DNA of 64,000 nucleotides from Limnobacter thiooxidans (GCF_036323495.1 NZ_AP028947.1:248001-312000), one strand, 5' to 3'; positions 18,801 to 28,806 are shown, counted from the first letter of the stretch. Notes: generated by a model from the letters alone, not told the origin. Numbers and translations are program-made.

Positions 18801-21800
18801 GCGATTTGAATGCAAGCGGATTGGTGCAAGTTACAACAGGGTCTGGAAGTGACACGATTTCGATTGATGCAAACAAAATGGTCTTCAATAAAGCCACACT
18901 AGATACAATCATCGTGACTGATTTTCAAACAGGCACAGGCGGTGACGTAATTGACCTGAGTCGCCTATTCGTATTTCCGTTTTCTTCTGATGGTTCAAAT
19001 CCTTTCGCTGCAGGTTTCCTTCGTCTGGTTCAATCTGGTTCAAGTGTTCTGTTGCAATTTGATCGAGATGCACGTGGTTTGGACTCATCTTTCCAAACTG
19101 TCGTAACCCTATTGAATGTCGATATCACGACCTTCCTTCCTGAGAACTTCAATCCGCCTGCTTCGCCCTATGCAGATCCGCCTACTGTCAATTCCGAAAT
19201 TATCCTAGGTACGAGCGCGGACGACATTCTAGATGGTCTCGGTGGTGACGATGCAATTTACGGTCTTGCTGGAAGTGATAGGCTGATGGGTGGGGCTGGA
19301 AATGACACCCTGTTGGGTGGCCTCGGTGATGATACGTATCTAATTGACGACCTCACCGACTCCGTGATTGAAAAAGCTGGCGAAGGTAATGACACAGTAA
19401 GGTCGACAATTGATTATGAATTAGGTACTCATGTTGAAAATCTTGTTCTGACCGGCTCTAATCCAGTCAATGGCACTGGTAATAGCTTGAGCAACTTTAT
19501 TCTGGGCAATTCAGCCGCCAACGTAATCAGTGGTCTTGATGGCAACGATACGCTTGATGGCGGTAACGGGAATGATCAACTATTCGGTGGGGCTGGCGAC
19601 GACCGTTTGATCGTAGCTGATACTGGTTTTGGTACGGACCTGGCAGACGGTGGTGAAGGTAACGACACCATTGTGGTGTCTTCAATAGACGGTATCACTG
19701 CAGTCAGCGGTCAAGTTACTGTAATCGGCGGGGCAGGCAACGACTCTATTACCGTAACCATGGACTCAGGTTCCTCCAATGTAGACGCTGGTATTGGTGA
19801 CGACTTCGTGTCCTTGCATACCAATTTCAATGGAAGCACCTCAGTTGCTAACCTGGGTGTTGGCAATGACACTGTGGCCTTGAGTGGTGCTAGTCATGTT
19901 CTAACATTGGGTGCAGGTAGCGACTTGGTCATTACCAATGCATTCAATGCGTCAATTGGTTTGGCTATGAGCCTCACCGTCACCGACTTTACTGTGGGTA
20001 CCATGGGTGACAAACTTGACTTCCAAGACTATCTAAAATACGCCACAAATTACGCTGGTGGCAATCCATTTCAGTCAGGTCACTCACGGTTAAGCCAAGC
20101 TGGTGCTGATACCCTTCTTGAATTCAGTTTCACCGGCGTAGGTGGTAGTTATGTTCAAGTGGCCTTGCTGCAAAACGTACAAATTGACCAATTGCGTGAA
20201 GAAAACTTCGTACCCGCTAGCTTGCCTGTAACCAATGTGCCCACAGAGGGTGCAGACTCGCTGCTTGGTACAGCTCAGGATGACGTGATTGAGGCCTTGG
20301 GCGGGGACGATACCGTTGAAGGTTTGGCAGGCAACGACACCCTCAATGGTGGTGCGGGCAATGACACTTTGAAAGGTGGTTTGGGTAACGATGTTTACAG
20401 TGTTGATAGCACCTTGGACCAAGTCATTGAGGCGACAAATGAGGGCAATGATTCAGTGTTGTCTTCAGTCACCTTCACCCTGGCCGTCAATGTCGAAAAC
20501 TTAACTTTGACAGGAAACGGTGCGATCAACGCCACTGGCAACACACTTGCCAATGTCCTCATAGGTAATGATGCAGCGAATTCGCTGGCAGGCGGTAATG
20601 GTAACGACATCTTGATTGGCGGGGGCGGCAATGATCGCTTGGATGGCGGTGGCAACAATGACAATATGCGCGGTGGTACAGGTAATGACACTTATGTTGT
20701 CAATTCGTCTGCCGATGCTGTTATTGAAAATGCTGCCGAGGGTGATGACACCGTCAGTTCAAGCATTTCATACACATTGGGCGCGAATCTGGAGCGACTC
20801 GCCCTCTCGGGCGGAGCGGCCCTCAACGGTACTGGTAACCAACTTGCAAACTTCATTTCGGGCAACACTGGTGCCAATATTTTGTTGGGTGGAGAAGGGG
20901 ACGACACGCTATCGGGCCTGAACGGGAACGATACGCTGGATGGTGGTACCGGTAACGACAGCATGAATGGCGGTGCAGGCGATGATACTTTTTTTGTTGA
21001 TTCCGGACTTGATCAAGTTATCGAGGCTGCCAATAGTGGTTCGGATACAGTCAACTCTCTACTTTCATACACTTTGGGAGCGAATCTAGAAAACCTGAAC
21101 CTGGTTGGGCAGGGGCAGCTTACTGGCACCGGAAATACGCTTAATAATGTAATTTCGGGCAATGCAAGTGCAAACATTCTTGATGGCGGTATTGGAGTAG
21201 ACACGTTAATGGGTGGTGCAGGAAACGACACATACATCGTCGAAAATGTAGCTGATGTGGTTGTCGAGTCTTCCTCTTCGGGGACCGATACCGTTCTTTC
21301 GTCAGTCAGCTATACCTTGGGTAACAACGTTGAACGCCTTACACTGACCGGCTCATCAGCTACCAGCGGAACTGGTAACAGTCTTGCCAACACGTTAAAC
21401 GGAAATACTGGCAACAACCAGTTGAATGGTGGGGCTGGTAACGATCGAATCAATGGCGGTCAAGGGGCCGATGAAATGATCGGCGGCACTGGCAACGACA
21501 CCTATTGGGTAGACAACGCCGGTGACACTGTGATTGAAGTGGCGAACGAGGGGATTGATTCTGTCAACTCATCGGTAAGTTATCAGTTGGCTGACTTCAT
21601 TGAAAACCTGACTGCACTTGCTGCTGGAAATATTTCGCTCACCGGTAACTCAAGCGACAACCGAATTATCGGAAACTCGGGTAACAACACACTTGTGGGT
21701 GATTTGGGCTCAGACCTGTTGGTCGGCGGAGCAGGTGGAGATCGATTTGTATTCACTTCAGCCGATGACTCCAATGGTATCGACAGCATGGACTCCATCT

Positions 21801-22024
21801 TGGACTTCCTTTCAGGTGTAGATGTTATTGATCTTTCCGCCATGAATATTGGGGGCGATTTTGTATTTATTCGCGAGGAGTTTTTTGATGAAACTGATGC
21901 AAGTGGCCAAATCAGATTTGAAAGCGGTACCTTGTTCTTGAGTACCAATGCAGATTCAGAAGCAGAGCTTGTAATTGATCTGGTTGGTGTCGCTCAACTT
22001 GGCGCTGAAGACCTGATTCTGTAA
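15827..22024 (+). CDS. Large RTX calcium-binding protein, probable type I secretion substrate
   Basis: A 2065-residue acidic repeat protein with no Sec signal. Glycine/aspartate nonapeptides (GGxGxDxLx type) begin within 15 residues of the start. Two kinds of larger repeat follow. About five modules contain DFTAG..GD.IDL, then NPF and a LLQFD.DG segment (DNA near 16343, 17228, 18022, 18917 and 19981). About six modules read DTY.VD...D.VIE..EG.DTV.SS..YTLG..E.L.L.G..GTGN (near 19333, 20393, 20690, 20990, 21230 and 21500). The C-terminus [15 protein letters not shown] ends with an aspartate and hydrophobics, as in uncleaved RTX export signals. An ATG at 15794 is in frame, but AGGGATGGGTGAG precedes 15827. 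No protease or lipase domain was recognised. A surface or matrix protein is likely, exported by the system at 23704-28216. Confidence 0.88.
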   Translation: MSRIKNGTKTNDTIYGLNDSETINSGSGNDAVYAGNGNDIVNGGSGNDTVFGDAGDDVLNGGSGRDSLYVGGGHDIANGGDGDDSFYLSGVGNNDSIVLNGDAGDDRFFLSNGPTEISVQANGGEGDDVFSVNNSSFSQASSYVIQTGTGVDKIDVNGAQANARAPLDNVTVNDFTAGVNGDVIRLDSLMNWAQGYDGTVNPFFSATRYVTVTQSGADTLLLFDVDGAGTEYRFQTILRLKNLSSSSLVRENFEYQGINYLTSGAPNGTPITNNGANSNQTISGGTGGDSLNGAGGNDIVNGSGGNDFIQGGEGNDTLNGGSGADQLYGQDGNDVLNGDGGDDYIDGSAGDDTLNGGSGNDQLYDTEGNNSLNGGAGDDFLYSENRTDNSIQLLDGGSGDDTITVLGGHGVNATISAGEGEDDIRVTSTFSTGNGGNVTIATGAGVDTVSVSGLRPVFGELPTNVIITDFTAGEAGDIIDLLPLMAAVSGYDGISNPFNERNQYLRIAQHGSDVLLQLDPDGSGNQSAFQTVLIFQNLTVASLSSENFSLNGFGINPFVGQIALNASALNETIQSGSSEDLVNAGSGDDIVFGGGADDVLNGDAGNDQLYGDFGDDVLNGGAGRDRLFEYSGNNILSGGEGDDFLSVEVSEESTVQMLNGGAGDDDISILGGFGVAATVNGGEGDDNIQVNSRFLSNSGLGTITINTGTGVDIVGVGGIHALFKQTTTVVVINDFTAGVGGDVVDLLPLISYTQGYDGVTNPFAGANRFVRIVQNNSDVNLQFDVDGAGTEFSFRTVLTLKNTTTSSLVRENFSYNGVNFLPAGSANAAQVINNGASTNQTINGNTGDDNLNGAGGNDVIRGLAGRDSIFGGEGNDTIEGGSGSDTLSGDDGDDVINGESGDDFLSGGSGNDVVNGGTGRDTIYGDGGSDALNGGDGDDILFAGDSFGAIVSVNGDDGDDRVYVRGVLDGSQIIANGGAGDDLIQIEGGFSGDLNASGLVQVTTGSGSDTISIDANKMVFNKATLDTIIVTDFQTGTGGDVIDLSRLFVFPFSSDGSNPFAAGFLRLVQSGSSVLLQFDRDARGLDSSFQTVVTLLNVDITTFLPENFNPPASPYADPPTVNSEIILGTSADDILDGLGGDDAIYGLAGSDRLMGGAGNDTLLGGLGDDTYLIDDLTDSVIEKAGEGNDTVRSTIDYELGTHVENLVLTGSNPVNGTGNSLSNFILGNSAANVISGLDGNDTLDGGNGNDQLFGGAGDDRLIVADTGFGTDLADGGEGNDTIVVSSIDGITAVSGQVTVIGGAGNDSITVTMDSGSSNVDAGIGDDFVSLHTNFNGSTSVANLGVGNDTVALSGASHVLTLGAGSDLVITNAFNASIGLAMSLTVTDFTVGTMGDKLDFQDYLKYATNYAGGNPFQSGHSRLSQAGADTLLEFSFTGVGGSYVQVALLQNVQIDQLREENFVPASLPVTNVPTEGADSLLGTAQDDVIEALGGDDTVEGLAGNDTLNGGAGNDTLKGGLGNDVYSVDSTLDQVIEATNEGNDSVLSSVTFTLAVNVENLTLTGNGAINATGNTLANVLIGNDAANSLAGGNGNDILIGGGGNDRLDGGGNNDNMRGGTGNDTYVVNSSADAVIENAAEGDDTVSSSISYTLGANLERLALSGGAALNGTGNQLANFISGNTGANILLGGEGDDTLSGLNGNDTLDGGTGNDSMNGGAGDDTFFVDSGLDQVIEAANSGSDTVNSLLSYTLGANLENLNLVGQGQLTGTGNTLNNVISGNASANILDGGIGVDTLMGGAGNDTYIVENVADVVVESSSSGTDTVLSSVSYTLGNNVERLTLTGSSATSGTGNSLANTLNGNTGNNQLNGGAGNDRINGGQGADEMIGGTGNDTYWVDNAGDTVIEVANEGIDSVNSSVSYQLADFIENLTALAAGNISLTGNSSDNRIIGNSGNNTLVGDLGSDLLVGGAGGDRFVFTSADDSNGIDSMDSILDFLSGVDVIDLSAMNIGGDFVFIREEFFDETDASGQIRFESGTLFLSTNADSEAELVIDLVGVAQLGAEDLIL

Positions 22025-22037
22025 GTACACCCGAAGC

Positions 22038-22096
22038 ATAGGCGGTGGTGGGTCAACCACTGCCTATTCCTTCAGTGAAAAAATTCACAATTTTTT
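22038..22096 (+). terminator. Hairpins after the first RTX gene, candidate terminator
   Basis: An 11-base near-perfect stem (22038-22048 with 22057-22067, one G-T pair) follows the RTX stop. A short GTGAA/TTCAC stem at 22075-22088 is next, then AA and six Ts. The second hairpin overlaps a Crp-like site. Confidence 0.5.
22074..22089. promoter_or_regulatory. Crp-like site AGTGA-N6-TCACA
   Basis: Nine of ten palindrome positions match TGTGA-N6-TCACA. It lies about 115-130 bases before the small gene at 22204 and overlaps a terminator-like hairpin, so either role could explain the symmetry. It gains weight from perfect sites before both giant RTX genes. Confidence 0.4.
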
Positions 22097-22203
22097 CGAT
22101 AAAAACATTACAGAATGTTAATTATCATTAAAGCCCGCAATCTTCATCTCATGTACATTCATGTCACTCGATAGGATCTCATCAACCTTGCTATTCAGGA
22201 TTG

Positions 22204-22650
22204 ATGATGATCATCGCAGGAATTCTATTTTTCGCCATTTTCATTTTTTTCGTGGGCAAGTTTGTGCTCAGTAGGGGCATTCTGCTCAATCAAGGCAAAA
22301 GCTTCTTTACGCACAATGTGTTCTTTTCAAGACTGCCCTCAGGATCTCTACGCCTTAGAGCGCGCCGCGGATTATTAACAGACAGTTTCGATCTCGTTGT
22401 TACACGTGATGAAATAGATCTACTCGCTTTTTCTTGCGGGCATCGCCCCATGGACAGGCGTTTGGACAAAGCAGGTTATCGGGTGTACAGGTTGATTCAC
22501 TGGCAAAATTCGGCCAAGCAAACAGCGTTGAAAACCCGAATTGGAGATTTCACCTTGCACCCCAAGGCGCAAAAACGTTTCCAGGAGTTCAGCGACCGAT
22601 TGTTGGATGATCAAAGGGGTGACCAAGCCGAACAATGCCTAAGGAGTTGA
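22204..22650 (+). CDS. Unknown membrane-anchored protein of 148 residues
   Basis: I do not recognise a family. The first 20 residues form one strongly hydrophobic segment (MMIIAGILFFAIFIFFVGKF), either an uncleaved signal anchor or one transmembrane helix. A basic, mostly soluble domain follows (RLPSGSLRLRARRGLL, HRPMDRRLDKAGYRVYRL), then a charged C-terminus. There are no cysteine pairs or catalytic motifs. ATGs at 22204 and 22207 and a TTG at 22201 are possible starts; AGGA lies a few bases upstream. It sits between an RTX gene and the Crp/Fnr gene, which converges with it two bases away, and a Crp-like site lies upstream. It may be an accessory of RTX production or an unrelated small gene. 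Confidence 0.6.
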   Translation: MMIIAGILFFAIFIFFVGKFVLSRGILLNQGKSFFTHNVFFSRLPSGSLRLRARRGLLTDSFDLVVTRDEIDLLAFSCGHRPMDRRLDKAGYRVYRLIHWQNSAKQTALKTRIGDFTLHPKAQKRFQEFSDRLLDDQRGDQAEQCLRS

Positions 22651-22651
22651 A

Positions 22652-23344
22652 TCAGGTCGATTGATGTTTATAGGTCTTGCGTTCTTGTAGCAATTCGAGT
22701 CGCTCAGGGTTTGGAATCAGAAAACCCTCGTTGTGCCGCACCAATACACCCTCCTTCTGCAGGGCGGTAATTTCGCGGGCAACCACCTCCCTTTGGGTAA
22801 ATGCCCTGGCTGCAATTTCCTGGTGGCCTGCCATTTTCGGAATGAAGAGGCCCTCTGGGGTTTGTGTGGCAAAGTCGAGAATGACACTTTGCACCCGCAG
22901 GTCCGCTTTCATGGCTACAAATTCAGTAAGCCTCCAGCTCATCGCCCGCAATTGCTTGGTCAATTCCTGCATTTGTCGCAGGGCAATGTGTGGGTGGTGT
23001 GTAACCAATGCCAGGAAATCCGTTTTCTTGATCAAAGCGATTACAGAGTCCTGAATTGCTACAACCTGTGCGGAGCGCGGTTTGTCGTCGATTGCAGCCC
23101 AGTCTCCAACAAGCTCGCCAGGCTTGATGTCACGAATTACCATCTCTTTCGCTTGGGGGGTGATCAGGCTAACGCGAATCAGTCCGTTGCACAAAGCCAT
23201 GACCGAGTCAGTCTCGCTGTCGTAATTCAAAATACATGTCCCAGCTTTGAAAACTTTGGTTGTGAAAAAGTGTTCAATGCTTCGCATGGATCTGTCGTCC
23301 AGATCTTTTAGAATGACGATCGCCTTCAGATGCTCAAGAATCAT
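22652..23344 (-). CDS. Crp/Fnr-family transcriptional regulator
   Basis: A 230-residue regulator with an N-terminal cyclic-nucleotide-binding barrel (about 10-120), a dimer helix, and a winged helix-turn-helix (about 150-215). The phosphate cassette reads PGELVGDWAAIDDKPRSAQV. It keeps a Glu (77) and Arg-Ser (90-91) at the positions that bind cAMP in E. coli CRP. There is no N-terminal cysteine cluster of FNR type. The recognition helix QREVVAREI has Arg185, Glu186 and Arg190, matching the RE...R that contacts TGTGA in CRP. It is divergent from the type I secretion operon. TGTGA-type palindromes occur at 22074, 23557, 28240 and 35333, so I infer that it, or the global Crp, controls RTX genes. 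Confidence 0.92.
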   Translation of the reverse strand: MILEHLKAIVILKDLDDRSMRSIEHFFTTKVFKAGTCILNYDSETDSVMALCNGLIRVSLITPQAKEMVIRDIKPGELVGDWAAIDDKPRSAQVVAIQDSVIALIKKTDFLALVTHHPHIALRQMQELTKQLRAMSWRLTEFVAMKADLRVQSVILDFATQTPEGLFIPKMAGHQEIAARAFTQREVVAREITALQKEGVLVRHNEGFLIPNPERLELLQERKTYKHQST

Positions 23345-23703
23345 AGGTGTTGTTACCTGTCAAAACACCCAAGCCAAATGTAGCCAACGATTGAACGCCT
23401 TTGAATCTTCATGGGTTTTCTTGGAAATTTTGTTAATCGCCTTTAATGATAATACCTTGCATTGAAACGCAACAGGAAATGGCAACTATTAAAAACAAAT
23501 TAAGTTCATGCCCTACGGGCTTGTCTGGCTTGTTGCTACTTATTGAAACTGCCACCTGTGATTTTTATCATCTTTTTTTGTTATTTGTTGAAAGTTAACA
23601 TTTCAGTTGGTCAGGTTTTCTACAATTCTGAATCCTGTTCAGGGTGGGCTGCTGTATAAGATGTTGCCGTTTAAAATTTTTTCATCCTTTTAGGTAATGT
23701 CCA
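23345..23703. other. Divergent control region between the Crp/Fnr gene and the type I secretion operon
   Basis: About 360 bases without a supported gene. It holds a partial Crp-like site (23557-23572), a palindrome TGAAA-N7-TTTCA (23589-23605) and several T-rich runs. Both divergent promoters must lie here, but no hexamer pair with good spacing stood out. Confidence 0.55.
23557..23572. promoter_or_regulatory. Partial Crp-like site TGTGA-N6-TCATC
   Basis: The left half-site is perfect and three of five bases of the right half match. It lies 132 bases before the secretion-operon start and 213 bases before the Crp/Fnr gene start. Evidence is weak on its own. Confidence 0.3.
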
Positions 23704-25416
23704 GTGTTTCGCCAATTTCTTCAGAAGAACGAGCTCACCGACCTGTTACAGGGTGAAAAAAGTGTCATTCGCAGCGTTGCGGTTTTCAGCGCAGTGGTCA
23801 ATATTCTGGCATTGGTGCCCTCGCTATACATGTTGCAGGTGTACGACCGTGTAATGACCAGTCAAAACACCACCACTCTGACAGTGCTGACATTGTTGGC
23901 CTTGGGTATGTTGGTGTTGTCGGGGTTGCTGGATGCATCCCGTACGTTTGTCTTGGTGCGCGTGGGTGCCCGGTTCGACATGGCCATCAATCGCCGCGTG
24001 TATTCGGCAGCCTTTCAGCATCACCTGAAAACCGGTCAGCAAGTTGCTTCCCAATCCTTGCGTGACCTTACCAATTTGCGGCAGTTCGTCACCGGCCCTG
24101 GTCTGCTCGCATTTTTTGATTTGCCATGGATGCCCCTGTATCTCGCGGTGTTGTTTCTTTTCGACTTCTGGCTGGGCGTCCTTGCAGTTTTTGGCATGAT
24201 CGTTTCAGCCACCTTGACCTGGTTGAATGACAAAAGCAGTGGCAAGGCCATCAGCGAGGCCAGTGAACTGGCAGCCAAAAGTGGTCGGGTTGCCGATCAA
24301 AATACACGCAACGCTGAAGTGATTGAGGCCATGGGCATGATGGGTGCCTTCATGAACCGCTGGCGTCAACAGCATGGCAAATTTTTGGCACTCCAGGCGG
24401 TAGCCAGCGACAAGGCTGGGCAGTGGGGCAGTGCCAGTAAAAACTTTCGGATTTTCCTGCAAAGCGCAGCCTTGGGCTTGGGCGCTTTGTTGGCTTTACA
24501 AAACGAAATTACCCCTGGAATGATGATCGCCGCGTCGATTTTGATGGGGAGAGCGCTGGCACCACTTGACCAGTTGATTGCAACCTACAAACAGTTTTCT
24601 TCAGCCAAAATTTCTTACACCCGATTGCTTGAGCTGCTAAACAGCACGCCGGTAAAACAAAAAGGAATTGAGCTGCCTGCGCCCAAAGGCAATGTGCAAT
24701 TTGCAGGTGTTACTGGTGGGTCTCCGGGCTCCGATCAGCCATTGATTCATGACATTTCTTTTACTCTGCCCGCAGGTACAGTGTTAGGGGTTATCGGCCC
24801 AAGTGGCGCTGGTAAAAGTACGCTGGTGCGTACCTTGGTGGGGGTGTGGGCAGCAAAGCAAGGCGTGGTACGTATCGACGGGGCAGACATTCACCAATGG
24901 AATCGCGAACAGCTGGGCGCACACATTGGCTATTTGCCGCAAGACGTCGAATTGTTTGAAGGCTCCGTGGCAGTAAATATCGCTCGGTTTCGCGAGGGCG
25001 ATGATGATCGCTTGGTCATCGAGGCGGCCATGGCAGCGGGCGTGCATGAAATGATTTTGCGCTTGCCCAAAGGCTACGACACCGAGCTTGGCCCCCAGGG
25101 GGCAGGTCTCTCGGGTGGGCAGCGCCAGCGCATTGCACTGGCTCGTGCACTTTATGGCGCACCCTCATTGGTTGTGCTTGATGAACCAAATGCGAGCCTG
25201 GACGATGCTGGTGTGGCTGCGCTGTCGGCAGCAATTTCACGTTTCAGGCAACTGGGAAAAGCAGTGGTCATGGTGACCCACCGCGCCGATTTGCTTCGAA
25301 ATACTGATGCGTTGCTGGTGCTGCAAGGTGGGCGTGTCAGTCAGCATGGGCCCACGCCCAAAGTGCTGGAAGCACTGCAAGCCCGCGCCACAAATGGAGC
25401 ACAAAATGCTGCCTGA
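23704..25416 (+). CDS. Type I secretion ABC transporter (PrtD-like permease/ATPase)
   Basis: A 570-residue inner-membrane exporter half-transporter. Residues about 20-300 form the six-helix membrane domain, with VPSLYMLQVYDRVMTSQN typical of PrtD/RsaD proteins. The ATPase domain follows, with Walker A GPSGAGKST (about 366), YLPQDVELF (Q-loop), signature LSGGQRQRIALARAL (about 468), Walker B VVLDEPNASLD and VMVTHRAD (H-loop). There is no C39 peptidase domain, as expected for RTX substrates with C-terminal signals. The start is GTG at 23704 with AGG nine bases upstream; the nearby ATG at 23697 is out of frame. It leads the ABC-MFP-OMP operon flanked by RTX genes on both sides. Confidence 0.95.
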   Translation: MFRQFLQKNELTDLLQGEKSVIRSVAVFSAVVNILALVPSLYMLQVYDRVMTSQNTTTLTVLTLLALGMLVLSGLLDASRTFVLVRVGARFDMAINRRVYSAAFQHHLKTGQQVASQSLRDLTNLRQFVTGPGLLAFFDLPWMPLYLAVLFLFDFWLGVLAVFGMIVSATLTWLNDKSSGKAISEASELAAKSGRVADQNTRNAEVIEAMGMMGAFMNRWRQQHGKFLALQAVASDKAGQWGSASKNFRIFLQSAALGLGALLALQNEITPGMMIAASILMGRALAPLDQLIATYKQFSSAKISYTRLLELLNSTPVKQKGIELPAPKGNVQFAGVTGGSPGSDQPLIHDISFTLPAGTVLGVIGPSGAGKSTLVRTLVGVWAAKQGVVRIDGADIHQWNREQLGAHIGYLPQDVELFEGSVAVNIARFREGDDDRLVIEAAMAAGVHEMILRLPKGYDTELGPQGAGLSGGQRQRIALARALYGAPSLVVLDEPNASLDDAGVAALSAAISRFRQLGKAVVMVTHRADLLRNTDALLVLQGGRVSQHGPTPKVLEALQARATNGAQNAA

Positions 25417-26767
25417 ATTGAAAAAAAATAAGCTCCCTGCTCAAGCGCCTACACCCGTACCCGCACACCTGGCCGAGGTTCTTGATATAGACGAAAAGCC
25501 GCACCTGCGTTTTGGCTGGGCGGTGTTGCTAATCGGTTTTGTGGGTTTTATTCTTTGGGCTGCGTTGGTGCCTTTGGATCAAGGTGCGCCCCTTTCCGGA
25601 ACTGTCGTCGTGAGCGGCAACAGCAAAACCATACAGCATCCATATGGCGGCGTGGTTGAGCGAATTCATGTGCAAGAGGGCAGTGAAGTCAAAGAAGGTG
25701 ACACGCTGATTACCTTCAATGATGTGCGGTCTGACTCTGCGCTTGAAGTGGCCCGCACGCAATGGATTTCCGCCATGGCCAATCAAAACCGTTTGTCTTC
25801 TGAATTGGCCGGCAGGGACGAAATAGTATTTGCACCCTGGCTTCAGGAAAACTCGACTGATCCACGCGTAACCGCCGCCATTGCATTACAGCGTGACCTT
25901 TTCGCATCCCGCAAGGCCACGTTGAGGAATGAGTTGCAAGCGTTGCGTGAAACAGAAGTGGCGCTGGGCAGCAGCCTGAGAAGCATGAATGCAAGTCTCG
26001 CTGACAGGCGCGAACAGTTGCGTCTTTCGAAAGCCCAACTTGATGCAATGCGGACCATGGCCAACGAGGGTTACCTGCCTGTCAACCGGGTACTGGAAGC
26101 GGAGCGGCAATCTTCATTGGCCAGTGCGGCGGTATCCGATGATCTTTCGGCCATTTCCCGCACTCAAGGGCAGTTGGGCGAAATCAGGCAGCGAATTGCC
26201 TTGGTCAACAACCAGTTCATGCGTGAATCCCAAACGCAACTCACTGAAACCCAGCGAGTGGTTGAAGAGCTTGATGAGCGCCTTCGTACTGCGGGATATG
26301 ACAACCAGTACCGGGAACTGAAAAGCCCGGTTAACGGGGTTGTCACCAACGTACAGGTACACACCGAAGGTGGAGTTGTTCAGGCAGGTGCATCGTTGAT
26401 GCAGGTTGTGCCAATTGGTGAATCGCTTGAAATTAGTGCTCAACTGGCTGTTCAGTTGATCGACAAGGTGTCTGTCGGCTCTGAAGTGCAAATCAATTTC
26501 CCGGCCTTTAACCGCAGCACTACGCCGCAAGTGACTGGCCTTGTTCGGGCCGTGGGTGCCGACCGAGTGGTTGAGGAGCGCACAGGAATGCCGTATTACC
26601 TCGTCAAGGTTCAAGTGCTGGAAAAGGACATGGGCAAGTTGAAAGGTTTGGACTTGCAACCGGGTATGCCGGCTGATTTGCTGGTGAAAACAGGGGAGCG
26701 TACTTTGCTTAATTACCTGGTCAAGCCCATTCAGGATCATCTCGGCGCAGCCCTCAAGGAGGAATGA
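25406..26767 (+). CDS. HlyD-family periplasmic adaptor of type I secretion
   Basis: A membrane-fusion protein of 453 residues that bridges the ABC exporter and the outer-membrane channel. It has a short cytoplasmic N-terminus and one transmembrane helix (FGWAVLLIGFVGFILWAALV). A lipoyl-like half (VVSGNSKTIQHPYGGVVERI with VQEGSEVKEGDTL) comes next, followed by a long coiled-coil region rich in Arg, Glu and Gln (about 110-270). The second lipoyl half is LKSPVNGVVTNVQVHTEGGVV, and the protein ends in a beta-barrel. I chose the ATG at 25406 because GGAG lies six bases before it and it overlaps the permease end by 11 bases; an upstream ATG at 25394 is also in frame. Confidence 0.94.
   Translation: MLPELKKNKLPAQAPTPVPAHLAEVLDIDEKPHLRFGWAVLLIGFVGFILWAALVPLDQGAPLSGTVVVSGNSKTIQHPYGGVVERIHVQEGSEVKEGDTLITFNDVRSDSALEVARTQWISAMANQNRLSSELAGRDEIVFAPWLQENSTDPRVTAAIALQRDLFASRKATLRNELQALRETEVALGSSLRSMNASLADRREQLRLSKAQLDAMRTMANEGYLPVNRVLEAERQSSLASAAVSDDLSAISRTQGQLGEIRQRIALVNNQFMRESQTQLTETQRVVEELDERLRTAGYDNQYRELKSPVNGVVTNVQVHTEGGVVQAGASLMQVVPIGESLEISAQLAVQLIDKVSVGSEVQINFPAFNRSTTPQVTGLVRAVGADRVVEERTGMPYYLVKVQVLEKDMGKLKGLDLQPGMPADLLVKTGERTLLNYLVKPIQDHLGAALKEE
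26756..26763 (+). promoter_or_regulatory. Strong ribosome binding site deciding a TTG start
   Basis: AAGGAGGA lies at the end of the HlyD-like gene, four bases before TTG 26768. No in-frame ATG exists nearby, so the TTG is taken as the start of the TolC-like gene. Confidence 0.75.
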
Positions 26768-28216
26768 TTGAGTTTTAAATTGAATGCCAGGCCTTTGCTT
26801 GGAGTGCTCGCCTTGGCCGCTTGCATTGTTGCGCCCGCAACCGCGGGTGCTGTCAGCCTGCAGGAAGCGCTGAATGCTGCACGCGTGAACGACCCCGCGT
26901 TTCGTGCTGCGGCGGCTGAACGCAAGGCTGGTAAATTGAATGAGGTAATCGGCCGCTCGCTGCTATTGCCCTCGGTGGTGGCCAACTACAGCGAGGGCAA
27001 GGCCAAATACGACCGGGAGTTTTTGGGCGGTACCAACACCACCACGCAAACCAGTGATGTTGATTTGAAATCCTACAGTATTCAGCTTCGCCAGCCCTTG
27101 TACAGTCTGGACGCGGCTTCACGCTACGATTTGGGTCAGGAATTGGCTGAAGAAGCCGACTACATTTATCAGTTCAATGAGTTCGATCTGATACAGCGTA
27201 TTGCCACAGCCTACATCGAAGTATTGATCGCCTTGGAGCAACTGAATGCAGCCAATGCGCAAAAACTTGCCCTGGCCGAGTCGCTCAAGCTGACGCAAAA
27301 GCAAAAAGCCGGCGGCGAAAGCAGTCGATTGGATGTGTTGGATGTCACTGCAAAACACGACCTGGCCAAAGCGCAGCACCTGGAGGCCCAGCACGACCTT
27401 GAAAGCAAGGTAAAAAATCTGGAAGGTTTAACCGGGCTTGTGGTGGTGAATATTGCAGGCGCCACGGATGAGTACATCCCCGCGCTGCCCGAAAACACGG
27501 TGTATGACAATTTGCGCCAACAAATGCTGGCCGCCAACCCCGAAATTCTGGTGGCACGCAGCCGCATAGATCAGGCAAAAATTCAGAAAAAACGAGCCTT
27601 TGCAGGTCATACCCCAAGGGTTGATTTTGTGGCGGTGAAGTCATTGTCCGAGAATGACACTGTAAACACCATCAACCAGATAACTGATTCAGAAGTGATG
27701 CAGGTGCAAATGCAGTTGCCCTTGTTTTCTGGTTTTGGTACCACTGCACAAGTGGACCAAGCCGTTGAAAAAGTGCGACAGGAAAAAGCCGCACTTGATG
27801 AAATGGTCTTGCAAAAAGACACCGAGCTTCGAAAGGCTTACTCCCAGTGTTTACTGGGCAAGCAGAAAATAGAGGCTTACAAACAAGCCGTGTATTCAGC
27901 CAACGAGGCCGTAAAAGCTGCCCGATTGGGTCAGTCTGCCGGCCTGCGGGTGCAGCTTGATGAGCTGAACGCCTTACAGCAGTTGTATCAAACCCAGCGA
28001 GATTATGTGCGCACCCGGTATGAAACCATGACCGCGTTGCTGAAGCTGAAGTTGCTGACTGGTGCAGGTGGTCCTGAAGAAGTGGCCAGTCTGTTTAGTG
28101 CTTTCGATCCTGCATCTCGCCCGGTAGAAATTCCCCGCTTGCTTGATTTGCCTGTGCCGGGTGGGCAACAAAACCAGGAAGAATTACCCCTCTTAAATTT
28201 GCCTCTGCTGAACTAA
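26768..28216 (+). CDS. TolC-family outer-membrane channel of the type I secretion system
   Basis: A 482-residue outer-membrane factor. A signal peptide is visible (LLGVLALAACIVAPATAGA, cleavage near residue 29). Two similar halves of long amphipathic helices with TolC hallmarks follow: SLQEALNAARVNDPAFRAAAAERKAG split by the usual motifs, IRQPLYS-like QLRQPLYSLDAASRY, and in the second half ANPEILVARSRIDQAKIQKK, QLPLFSGFGTTAQV and QLDELNALQQLYQTQRDY. It starts with TTG directly after the HlyD stop, behind a strong Shine-Dalgarno. It ends the operon, at a clear hairpin terminator. The channel should carry all three RTX proteins. Confidence 0.94.
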   Translation: MSFKLNARPLLGVLALAACIVAPATAGAVSLQEALNAARVNDPAFRAAAAERKAGKLNEVIGRSLLLPSVVANYSEGKAKYDREFLGGTNTTTQTSDVDLKSYSIQLRQPLYSLDAASRYDLGQELAEEADYIYQFNEFDLIQRIATAYIEVLIALEQLNAANAQKLALAESLKLTQKQKAGGESSRLDVLDVTAKHDLAKAQHLEAQHDLESKVKNLEGLTGLVVVNIAGATDEYIPALPENTVYDNLRQQMLAANPEILVARSRIDQAKIQKKRAFAGHTPRVDFVAVKSLSENDTVNTINQITDSEVMQVQMQLPLFSGFGTTAQVDQAVEKVRQEKAALDEMVLQKDTELRKAYSQCLLGKQKIEAYKQAVYSANEAVKAARLGQSAGLRVQLDELNALQQLYQTQRDYVRTRYETMTALLKLKLLTGAGGPEEVASLFSAFDPASRPVEIPRLLDLPVPGGQQNQEELPLLNLPLLN

Positions 28217-28251
28217 AAATCACAGGGTTGATACAGCCCTGTGATTTTTTT
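28215..28251 (+). terminator. Rho-independent terminator of the type I secretion operon
   Basis: A 13-base perfect inverted repeat (AAAAATCACAGGG with CCCTGTGATTTTT) surrounds a nine-base loop and runs into seven Ts, starting inside the TolC-family stop codon. Confidence 0.85.
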
Positions 28252-28255
28252 CACA
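28240..28255. promoter_or_regulatory. Perfect Crp-like site upstream of giant RTX gene 1
   Basis: TGTGA-TTTTTT-TCACA matches the E. coli CRP half-sites at all ten positions. It starts 199 bases before the ATG at 28439 and shares its left half with the terminator stem of the upstream operon. The paralogous gene has an equivalent site 202 bases before its ATG. Confidence 0.6.
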
Positions 28256-28402
28256 TTTTCGTTCAATTTGTTTGCCGAAAAACCCTGATTTAACCAAGGT
28301 TAACAGTTTCAGGTTTGTTTTCACTTGCTGGTTTGTAGGGGAATACCTTACAAATAACGCTCACGTTTTTCCAGTTACTAAACACTTTTTCCTACACGCA
28401 TT

Positions 28403-28806
28403 AGCCCGCTTGGAAGCAATTCAAATCAAGGACACAAAATGGCGACTATCAATAAATCCACCGAAACAAAAAAGCAGACGATTGTTGGCGCAGGTGAAGA
28501 CGATCTGATTACGGGCAGTGCATTTGCGGACACCATTCGAGGCAATGGCGGCAACGACACGATTGATGGTGGTACAGGTAACGATTTAATTTATGGTGGA
28601 TCTGGTAATGACCAAGTGATGGGTGGGGGTGGTAACGATCTCATTTACGGAGAAAGCGGAAATGACACCCTTGATGGCGGCACAGGGTCAAACAAGATCT
28701 ACGGTGGTGCAGGTAGCGATTCTATTAGTGCGGGCGATGGGCATGATCTTTTTGATGGTGGGGATGGTGATGACCTTGTTGACTACAGCAAGGCCACCAG
28801 CGGCAT
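28403..28806 (+). repeat. Identical 5' block, copy 1 of 2
   Basis: 404 bases, covering the last 36 bases of the leader and the first 122 codons, are identical to 35499-35902. The first mismatch is at 28807 (a in place of c). Identity reaching synonymous positions and leader implies recent duplication or gene conversion. Confidence 0.92.

Noticed and set aside
22652..23344. FNR-type oxygen sensor
   Set aside because: The N-terminal cysteine cluster needed for a 4Fe-4S centre is absent.
25307..25405. Longer start for the HlyD-like gene
   Set aside because: The extra residues are cysteine- and proline-rich and lie inside the ABC transporter gene; GGAG before 25406 marks the start.
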